Below are positions 56,301-64,000 of a DNA stretch of 64,000 nucleotides, one piece after another. The DNA is from Antedon mediterranea. Lineage: Eukaryota; Echinodermata; Crinoidea; Comatulida; Antedonidae. Each line of letters starts with the position of its first letter. Within the stretch, counting starts at the first letter, position 1. Location of the stretch: NCBI RefSeq assembly GCF_964355755.1, contig NC_092674.1:25012001-25076000 (forward strand), written 5' to 3'. The notes under the pieces are model-generated. The model made no database searches. It saw only the letters and a list, made by a program, of their open reading frames with translations, and was not told the DNA's origin. A program made the position numbers and the translations under genes.

Positions 56301-59300
56301 GTCTGATTTTAAAAATCTTTATTTTTCATGTTTTAGGGGAGCAATACATCTTTAAAGTCTGATTTATTAATCTCTATTTTTTATGTTTTTGCTGGGGGAC
56401 AATACATCTTTAAATGTGAAAGTTAACAATTCCAGTTATCAGTGTTTATGTGTTCCAAGTCCACCAACAGTGATTATAAACTGAAAGAATAACAAACTTG
56501 TCCGGGTTGTGCACAACTCAAGAAGGCCTTTCGCATTGTAAAGGTGTTGAACTTGCAATTGTTATTGTTTTCTTTGCAATGATCCATTGTTATTATGTCG
56601 GGTTTCTCAGTTCACTTCCAACAATCAGTCACCAGGAGTTAGTTATTGAAAGGGGCTATTGGGAAATTCACTTGAACTTTCCTATTCAGTGTCTCTTCAA
56701 GGATTTAGGTCCTGTTTCTGCTGCATAAAAATAACCGGTGAATAAATAGGAGCAGAAACAGGACAATTTTTAGTAACCGGTTAAATGGCAGCGCAAAAAT
56801 AGCGGTTAAAAACACCCATTCAATTCGATGATAGAAAGCCATTTAACCGGTTATTGCTGGGCAATTTTTAGCTGCAACACAAAATAATGGTTATTTGATT
56901 GACAGCTGCTGACCTTAAGTCAACTACACTGCAGTAACGTTTGAATTAACCGCCAGGACCAATTGCATTTTGGGTAATTCTAACGATTTTTGTCAACGAC
57001 CACCCACTGATTTAAATGGTTATTTTGAAGCAAAAATTGAGCAGAAATGCAGTCAATATAAAAATTACATTTTAAGTATTTTTTTAAATAAACCGCTTAT
57101 GCAGTAGAAACAGATCCATAATCAGTCAGTTTATTATTGTTTCCCATTGTATCTTAGTTAATGGAGATATAAGGCTTAGTGATGGCATGAACTCATTAGA
57201 GGGCCGAGTTGAGGTTTTTTATGACGGATTGTGGGGTACAATTTGTGACGATGATTGGGGGATCCAAGATGCAGATGTTGTTTGCAGACAACTTGGATAC
57301 AACATGGCTGCCAGGTGAGTTACTGAATGAACTTTGAATTCTCAAAAAGCAACACAAAAACTTTCCCTGTACTGCAAACAAATTCATATCCTACAAATAT
57401 ATCAACAGGCCTACTGCTGTAGTAAATTTTCAGTAGTTGGATTGGTACTGTAGCTGTCTTTGCATTGTCAGCATCCCTCGTGGAAATTTGTACCTGTTAG
57501 ATCTTTAACATTAAGAAGTGATTTTTACTGTACAGGTATAAGCTGGTCACCTTAAAGGCCAATTTCAACAGTAACGGTAATAAAAATATAGAATCTGTGT
57601 CATTTTACGTGGGATAAGCTACGTGGTTCCGCAAGTACCGTTACTGTAAATTGGCCTTAACTTTAATAAATATGACTTGTAGAGCCCAGCCAACAAATTA
57701 TTACCCAGATGATTATGGTTTTCTTTTTTTTAAAACCAATAATTCAGGAGCATTATTCAGAAAGTAGTCTGGGGCTTTAGGGCATTTATCATGACCTTAA
57801 CCTCTTCAAGCTCTCTAGGTTTTAGCATATATCCCTTCACTGTATGGCACCCTATTTTATTTAGTTTGACAAATATACTGTACTGTATATTTGTTAAGCA
57901 CTTTAGGCTTCACCTGATTGACAGACCATTCTTGGGGCTTGAGTCAATCATTGGTCTCCTTTCTGCACAGGCAACTTGTCCCCTGTGGTGTTATTGGTAA
58001 GCTGTAAAATACTGGAGTGCAATTATACTGTCATTTATTCCAGTTCGTTGACTTTCACTCAATTTGATTTTTTATTTGTTTAACTTCTTGTGTATCTTAT
58101 GAAAACCCTATCTGGTTTGTTTAGTTGATATAAAAATTTATAACGTGTAATGGACCAGACAATTGGTACCTCTTCTTTCCTTGTTTAAACCACCATAATT
58201 GTCATTTTCCCTTCTCTCCAAAATGAATAAAATCAAGATTTTGTGATTAACATATTGACAGCTACTATAGTTATAGTATAGTACAGTATAGTTCCTATAG
58301 TATAGGAATTTTCGCATTGAGTAAGAAGAATTGTTCACTCTGATTTTAAAGTTATACTTCTCTAGAATGGTGCCAAATGTGCTCAATAGAAAATGATGTA
58401 GCAAACCCTTAAAGATGTATTGTCCCCCTGAAAATATAATTCTTACAAAATTTTTGTTGAATATGCCATTTTAATGTAACATAATAGTTATCCACTTTGA
58501 CCAAAAATTGGATCGAAAAAAAATGTATTTACCTGAAAAAAATTTAAAGCAAAAAATGGTCAAATTGGCTGCCAGCAAATGGATTTTTTGTTGAATTTAA
58601 CCATTTATCATGTTTTTGTTTTTTTTCTACGGAAGTGATTCACTTTATTAAAACTAGTCTGATTTAATTAATCTTCATTTTTCATGTTTTTGGAGGACGA
58701 TACATCTTCTTTAAGTGTATGATGGTAGTACAAACCATCAAAGCTCAGATCTTGACGTTACTACTTAATTTCATTCATTGCAATGCGCCATGAGAATTTA
58801 ATTTGTTAATTTGAAAACCGGCACCACTTATTATGTTTTGGTTGAATTGAAGAAACCATAATGTTGCAGAGCTTTGTATTTCCGTGGAACTCAACACGTA
58901 CTGTATAGTAACCAGTAATTATTGGCGGATCCAAGATTTTAAAATAGGGGGAGTGAGAGGAGCCCCCTTGAATCTGCCTATGCGAAGAATAGCTTTTTTG
59001 ATTGAATTACATGTGTTTTTTTAACATTTTTTTTAAACATTTTTATTTGATATTTACTGTAGGTTGGGTTGCTGTTTGTCATTTGGCCCAGGGACTGGAC
59101 CAATACATATGGACAACGTAGAATGTAGCGGGGATGAAAATTCAATAAAGAAATGTCTTTTTAATGATTGGGGGCGCCATAACTGTGGCCATTGGGAGGA
59201 TGCTGGTGTTGTATGTGCAAGTAAGTATTACGATAATCCCCTATTAAGGGGACAGACGCATTCCGGACCCAACAAAGTGTCCGCTTAATTTGAGTGTTCC

Positions 59301-62300
59301 CTGAATAGGAGTTAGCTGTAGTGTGAAAACATATGTTGCCCCTTGTTTGTCGCACAGAAAAATGTTGGCCAAATAGAAGTCTCCTGAATAATAGTGTCCT
59401 AAAGAAGGGATAAGTCTCCTGTAATCAAATAATTGTATTTATAGTCGTTGTCATGGTATATCTCTAATATGGTTTTGCCATGGGTATGAAATATATATAA
59501 AATTTGTACTAAGTTCTCCAATTTTAATTATAAAAAATTACAAACTTAGGCAACACTTGATCATAAATACAAAATGTCAGTTGTATATATTTTTATTAAA
59601 AAGCATTTTTTTTTGTAGATCCAATTAGGCTATCCGATGGGTCAACAGCTTTGGACGGTAGAGTAGAGGTGTTTATGAATGGCCACTGGGGAACCATATG
59701 CAATAGAAACTGGGATATTAACGATTCGTATGTGGTATGTCGAATGTTAGGCGGGTACTCGGCCAATGAACATATACAAAGGGTTAAGCCTGGCAAAGGC
59801 ACTGTACAGTTAGACAATGTGAATTGCACTGGAACGGAAGCGTCGATTGAGCAATGTGAGAAAGCTTCCGGGAGTAGTGTGGACGTACGCTGTCGGGATC
59901 ATAGTAGGGATGTAGGTGTCAATTGTACAAGTGAGTACTATATAGGACAATGTGAAACCAAAACAAGTACAGTACAATAAAACTGAGTGATTTTAAAACT
60001 AAACATCGTCATACAGAATGTTTTTATCTACAGTAAACAATAATTAACATAATTATGGTTTATATGCAAAATTGTTTTATATTAAAAGATAAGGAATATT
60101 ATGGGGTTTTTTTTCAAAAATATGTTACCGAAAAAGGAAAATATATTGTAGGAAAGTCCATTAAATTTCATTATTTATTTATTTATTCAAGATCCAACAG
60201 TGTAAAACACCAAAACAGGATCGCCATAAAATATACATTTGATTTACATAAAAAAGAACAAGGAACAAACAGATTTATATATTATTAAAAATGACATTAA
60301 AAGCAGAAGTATTACAACTAAAAATATTGATGTAAGGAAACATTTGAACTAATCTATTATAAAATGGGCAACCCGACAAAAAATACCGTTTTTAAGAAAG
60401 TTTGTAGGCCCACTCCCACAAATATCCTTTTAAGATTACAAATTGCATTATGAGATGTTTTGATCGAAAACTTTGAACAAAAAAACATTTGTTTTATCAG
60501 TTAAATGATTTGTTTTTGGACTAATTTTTGGTGAAAGTTAATAACTATTATGATACTACAAAATGACCCACTTTTTTCAAAAAGGACAATACATCTTTAA
60601 CACTCAGGGCTCATTTATATGATATTGATTATAATAAGGGGTGCTGTGGTTTAAATTTAAATGTAGTGACAGGGTTGAAAAAGATTCCGTAGAAATAAAT
60701 TAATTTATGATTTTAGAATATATACGATTAGTAAATGGAAGCCACCCACTAGAAGGCAGATTGGAAGTGTTATACAATAACCAATGGGGTACTGTCTGCG
60801 ATGACCAATTCTCTGCCAGCGATGCTGAAGTTGTTTGTCGCCATCTTGGTAACTACATTACCAGCTCGTTGAACGCGTATTCATGCTGTGCATTGTTTGG
60901 CAAGGGCGTAGGGCCGATACTTCTCAGCGGCTTGACATGTACTGGACAAGAACGACGAGTTGAAGACTGCATTTTCCAAGGAAATGATCCGGTTTGTCAA
61001 CACAACCGAGACGTTAGCATTCACTGCTCAGGTATTACACTATCCAAATTTAGTTGGTTTTTTAAAGTTGAATAATTAAATTAGTAACTTGGTTTTATTG
61101 TTATACATACAGAAACATAAGACAATGTGTAGAATGACTTTTACACCCAATAGCTGTGTCGTCAAGTGGCATGTTGTGAAAACATATGGTCGCTTTTATA
61201 AAACCAAACAACCATTAAAGTTGCCTCTCCGGTATATTTATGCTCCGTTTAATCTTGGTAACCTTTCAAGTAAAAATATTGGTATTATGGTTAGAGTTTA
61301 CTTAAAATCAAATTAGAACAGTACTTTTATTTTTTATTTTTTAATTACAGTATGTATTGGCTATAACGGTTTCTTCTATTAATTGAATGGGTATCCGAAG
61401 GAACTAATAATTCCGTCTAGTACAGCCCTGCCAAAAACAGATATTTTAAAAACTTGATTATCAAACTTTTAATATACTACTATTTTAGATATACGGTTGG
61501 TTGAAGATCAGGATAGCCTTCAAGGCAAACTTGAATTTATCGAAAATCTTCAATGGGGTGAGATCTGTGCTGATGACTGGGATATCAATGACGCCAATGT
61601 AGCATGTAGGCAGTTATTTAACACGAGTGCGCTCTCTGTATACGTGAGAGACACTCGGTCAAGCAGACAGCCTTTGTTTGGTGGCTTTAATTGCAATGGA
61701 ACTGAATCTAGGCTATCCGATTGCCCACGGTCATCGTATGTCAGATGTACAGGTCAACACCTGGCTGGTATAAAATGTGATGGTAAGATACAAATGTCTT
61801 AGAGCTGCTCTGACCATAATATATACATATCTGATGAGCATCTTTGTAACTCTGTCCCACCTTCGCCAATCTGTGTCTGCATATAGATCTATTGAAGTTT
61901 AAAATGTGGCGTCCTAAAACATGAACCGCTGTTATGCAGTATTGCCTTTACTTTGTAAACGTACATGTGGGAGAATAACCTGCAGCCTCAATGCGCTGAA
62001 TTGCACACATTTGTGTAAATCACGACAACAGGAGCTGAGATAGACCAGTACACCGGGGTAACCCCCTGAAAGGTGCACTGTGTTCTTTAAAGTACACACA
62101 AGCCAGATGTGTACAGTTTCCTTATCCGAGAAGACTTGTTCTACCACCAGAACCACGGCTGAGGAGAGCCTTGCTTTTATGGCTATGGTTTCCAGCTCAC
62201 TTCCCTGAACTCGTTTACTTTGATGATTATTAAAAAATATATCTTCATCATCATTTACTTTCTGTTTCTTTTTTACCAGCCGTGATCAAAATTCGTCTAC

Positions 62301-63718
62301 AAGATGGACCGAATGAGTTGGAAGGACGCGTCGAGGTATTTTATAATAATGAATGGGGCACTGTATGTGATGATGGTTGGAGCATACAAGAAGCGGCTGT
62401 CGTTTGCAGACAACTTGGCAATTACGACGTAACATCCGCCAAGTGCTGTAACGAGTATCCTGGTGGTAATGGTAGTATCCACCTGGATGACATGGATTGC
62501 CAGGGAAACGAAAGGCGATTGGAAGAATGTTCGCACAAATCATGGGGCGACAATAACTGTGGGCACCATGAAGATGCTGGGGTAATTTGTTCAGGTACAT
62601 TCGTATAGAATAAAGCCCGGTTCCCACTGAACTTAGTGAATTTTAGAACATTGCATTCTCATTTATTAATTTTATTATCTTCACTTGCTAAACGTTGTGT
62701 ATTTGCAATGTTGAGTATCACTTTATCAACGCAATTGATATAAATACTTTGATTCACTTAGATTTGATTACAATCTTTTGTAACATGATCAATTTAAAGC
62801 TCTGTCTACACTATCAAACTTTATGTGACAAAAAAATGTGATGTGCCCATATATGGATACGTTGATGTCATATCACACCACAACCATGCCACATCAAAAC
62901 TAGTTGGATAGTGTAGACAGCTTGTTCCTTCATATAAAGTTCAGTGGGAACGAACATAAAATGTATTTCAATCACATAAAAACATCTACTTTAGATCCCA
63001 AATTACAGAAAGCCTTACTTCATTGGTTCTTAAGTCAGACTTTGTGTAGTGTTCCTTATTTGGCCATAAAATATGTTTCATGTTCTAGAAGGTCGACTTA
63101 TACTAAAATCTGTATTTTTATCTTATCTTTATCCAATTTTTAACACCCTGGGGATTGGCTCTCCATGCTACACCTTAAACAAACAAAAGGAAAATTAAAA
63201 AGAATGCTATTGCAGTAGTATAATTCCTATTGAGGGGACACTTTAATAGGGGTGTCTCCTCTATAGGAGTTGGCCATAGTGCTAAAACATATATTTCCCC
63301 TCATTCATTTCATGTGATTGATTAATAGGGATGTCATTTGGTCCCACTAGAGATGTTCTACTGTATGTTGTTTAAAAGATTGTATTTTAAAGTGTGTTCA
63401 CACATTGTTTTTCAGATTTAAGAATCCACTCCCCAACAAACCAAGCTTCTTCTAACATCGGCCCTGTAAAACTTCTTGTTAATGGTAGATGGGGAAATAT
63501 CTGTGCCGAAGACTGGACTCTGGAAGCTGCGAATGTGACCTGCCGTCAGGTACACAACACTGATGTTCTAGCGTTACGCTTTTACACAAGCTCAGAAGTT
63601 CCTCGAATCAGCTCGTTGACCTGTACTGGTGATGAGAATTTGATTTCAGACTGTAATCAAGGCATTTGGAATGATACATCATGTCCAAGTGGTCATATTG
63701 GTGGAGTTGTATGTCAGG
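50310..63718 (+). CDS. Multi-SRCR-domain protein, signal exon plus six SRCR domains, 3' partial
   Basis: Exons: 50310-50457 (start and signal sequence), 57158-57314 with 59063-59220 (SRCR1), 59619-59930 (SRCR2), 60717-61031 (SRCR3), 61489-61782 (SRCR4), 62280-62594 (SRCR5), 63416-63718 (SRCR6); the last donor points out of the window. Every domain boundary intron is phase 1, the usual rule for shuffled extracellular modules. Exon 1 encodes a hydrophobic stretch at residues 15-34. Starting at Met24 or Met25 would leave a conventional short signal peptide. The domains carry standard signatures (GRVEVFY, WGTx[10 protein letters not shown], GPIx[13 protein letters not shown]). SRCR proteins bind microbial or self ligands, and echinoderms are known for large immune SRCR families; immunity is an inference here. 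Exon 1 is tied to the rest only by phase and position across a 6.7-kb intron. Confidence 0.85.
51505..53011 (-). mobile_element. Decayed non-LTR retrotransposon reverse transcriptase fragment
   Basis: On the minus strand, two open stretches (53011-52673 and 52617-51712) form most of a reverse transcriptase: [61 protein letters not shown], then the YADDVDF active site, [24 protein letters not shown] and [10 protein letters not shown] frameshift and stop separate them near 52640, and the C-terminal tail continues out of frame to about 51510. No endonuclease is seen, so the copy is 5'-truncated and dead. It sits in SRCR intron 1. I did not resolve the LINE clade. Confidence 0.85.
53288..53444. 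mobile_element. MITE family A copy
   Basis: AGCTTTGTCCACACTATCAA at the left, AGTTTGATAGTGTAGACAGA at the right, with one duplicated GTAGTGATATG-type step inside. Confidence 0.88.
53637..53935 (+). repeat. 37-bp minisatellite (33-bp variants), about 8 copies
   Basis: The unit contains GGGAACGTGTGGGGATATCA and GTATATCCATTTTCAAT. Two adjacent units lack TATA, giving 33 bp. It lies in SRCR intron 1 beside a family-A MITE. Confidence 0.92.
54030..54270 (+). mobile_element. SINE family S2 copy with intact tRNA-Leu/Ser-like head
   Basis: The head GAGTGGCCGAGCGGTTAAGA is the A-box region typical of Leu or Ser tRNAs. It is followed by GGCAGGGGTTCAGTGTACAC and GAGACGAGTAGGGGGTTACC. The tail has AATTTCAATCAATTCAATC. 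Confidence 0.86.
54765..55025 (+). repeat. Tandem duplication, period 131 bp, two near-identical copies
   Basis: The block from CATGGAATTAGTCC to CCATTTTGTAG occurs twice with few differences (for example ATGTATGG to ATGTACGG). Its right edge runs into family-B MITE-like sequence. Confidence 0.9.
55643..55909. mobile_element. Inverted-repeat element family G, copy 2 (opposite orientation)
   Basis: ATACTGTATATCCTCTGGTA at the left and AGACCTGAGGATGGTATGTA at the right, with CTGGCTAGAGAGAGGCCTAA inside. Confidence 0.83.
55935..56415. mobile_element. MITE family B copy with its right end tandemly repeated five times
   Basis: From about 56140 the end segment (AAAGTCTGATTTTATTAATC, TTCATTTTTCATGTTTTTGG, GGACAATACATCTTT) is repeated with period near 60 bp. 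The left end is poor. Confidence 0.85.
57553..57660. mobile_element. Small foldback element in the intron splitting SRCR1
   Basis: TTAAAGGCCAATTTCAACAG and GTACCGTTACTGTAAATTGG lie inverted about 60 bp apart, with GTAACGGTA against TACCGTTAC as the inner pair. Confidence 0.75.
58410..58712. mobile_element. MITE family B copy in SRCR1 intron
   Basis: Starts TAAAGATGTATTGTCCCCCT and ends GGAGGACGATACATCTTC. It lies inside the intron that splits SRCR domain 1. Confidence 0.87.
59619..59930 (+). other. SRCR domain 2, single exon, 6 Cys
   Basis: It reads [63 protein letters not shown]. The acidic pair after the first Cys of other domains (CDD) is replaced by CNR, so a cation site there may be lost. 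Confidence 0.9.
60460..60601. mobile_element. MITE family B, partial copy
   Basis: Only the right half is clear, ending AAAAGGACAATACATCTTTA, with TTTTTGGTGAAAGTTAATAA before it. Confidence 0.75.
60717..61031 (+). other. SRCR domain 3, single exon, 8 Cys
   Basis: It reads [40 protein letters not shown], a vicinal Cys pair ([10 protein letters not shown]), [23 protein letters not shown]. It most resembles domain 5. Confidence 0.9.
61489..61782 (+). other. SRCR domain 4, single exon, 6 Cys
   Basis: It reads [61 protein letters not shown]. The glycine after RQL is replaced by Phe, and the middle is shorter than in odd-numbered domains. It most resembles domain 6. Confidence 0.9.
61920..62205 (-). 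mobile_element. SINE family S2, minus strand, before SRCR5
   Basis: CGGGGTAACCCCCTGAAAGG, CTTTAAAGTACACACAAGCC and TTGTTCTACCACCAGAACCA. Confidence 0.83.
62280..62594 (+). other. SRCR domain 5, single exon, 8 Cys
   Basis: It reads [39 protein letters not shown], a vicinal Cys pair ([10 protein letters not shown]), [29 protein letters not shown]. It is the closest of the six to a canonical SRCR consensus. Confidence 0.92.
62797..62922. mobile_element. MITE family A copy, nested in a family-C-like remnant
   Basis: AAGCTCTGTCTACACTATCA and GGATAGTGTAGACAGCTT mark the ends. Outside, GCCCGGTTCCCACTGAACTT (62627) and AAGTTCAGTGGGAACGAAC (62938) look like the two arms of an older foldback into which A inserted. 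Confidence 0.85.
63220..63365. repeat. Family H element before SRCR6 exon
   Basis: ATTGAGGGGACACTTTAATA, then GTTGGCCATAGTGCTAAAAC and TTTGGTCCCACTAGAGATGT. It ends about 50 bp upstream of the exon at 63416. Confidence 0.72.
63416..63718 (+). other. SRCR domain 6, single exon, 6 Cys
   Basis: It reads [60 protein letters not shown]. It is divergent at the N-terminal strand. The donor at 63719 follows a phase-1 end, so further domains or a tail lie beyond the window. Confidence 0.9.
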
Positions 63719-64000
63719 GTAAGGTATGACAGACAGGGAACATTTGATTTTACGACAACTAAATTCTTAAAAAAATTCAGACATCAGTACAGTAATTTTA
63801 TACTAAATTAAACATTTCATTAGTTTCGTTTTGTTTTAATGTGTTGCATCATGGAGGAAAAAATATTTTTTTTCCTCCATGGTTGCATCAAACATGCATC
63901 CACATTCCTGAGTGTGTGCTGAAAAATGTTCTGCTTGGCCCTCATGAAAAAAGAAAAGAAGGTCTACCACTCTGTGTTTTGAAGGAAGATTTTTCATGTT

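Larger units (their letters stand above)
57158..59220 (+). other. SRCR domain 1, split by an internal phase-2 intron, 8 Cys
   Basis: The domain spans 57158-57314 and 59063-59220, joined through an Arg codon (AG|G). It has [20 protein letters not shown], a vicinal Cys pair (LGCCLSFG), [26 protein letters not shown]. It is the only one of the six with an intron inside. Confidence 0.9.

Overview
The window is animal nuclear DNA: AT-rich, with intron-split genes bounded by GT-AG splice sites, and introns and intergenic DNA crowded with short inverted-repeat transposons, tRNA-headed SINEs and minisatellites. The gene content (TRIP12, a GPR161-like receptor, PANK4 and a tandem scavenger-receptor gene) fits an invertebrate deuterostome. 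An echinoderm is my best guess, but no single feature proves it.

Layout. 342-12889 (+) holds the last 19 coding exons of a TRIP12 HECT ubiquitin ligase, whose 5' part lies before the window. 18388-21131 (+) is a complete three-exon class A GPCR that most resembles GPR161. 25639-34075 (-) is a six-exon gene for a 352-residue single-pass membrane protein that I do not recognise. 38123-47934 (+) is a complete 15-exon PANK4 (770 residues: pantothenate-kinase fold plus DUF89 phosphatase). 50310-63718 (+) is the start of a secreted or membrane SRCR protein with a signal-peptide exon and six SRCR domains, and it continues past the window. Its first intron carries a decayed LINE reverse transcriptase on the minus strand. 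The five genes look independent of one another.

Most of the remaining DNA is mobile-element debris. I could define about ten inverted-repeat (MITE-like) families, including one with at least 13 copies here whose interior has grown into 21-bp minisatellites, a piggyBac-like element with TTAA flanks and a Harbinger-like foldback. There are also three tRNA-headed SINE families and several minisatellites.

Most interesting points: (1) this PANK4 keeps the Glu and Arg whose loss is reported to make human PANK4 a pseudokinase, so it may be a working bifunctional kinase-phosphatase; (2) a TRIP12 HECT exon is duplicated in tandem, the second copy differing mostly at synonymous sites but carrying a 1-nt deletion; (3) the last ~110 bp of TRIP12 coding sequence recurs twice as decayed copies in the 3' flank; (4) the SRCR domains alternate 8-6-8-6-8-6 cysteines; (5) the unrecognised membrane protein. 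All coordinates and splice sites were read by eye from the sequence; no database search was run.
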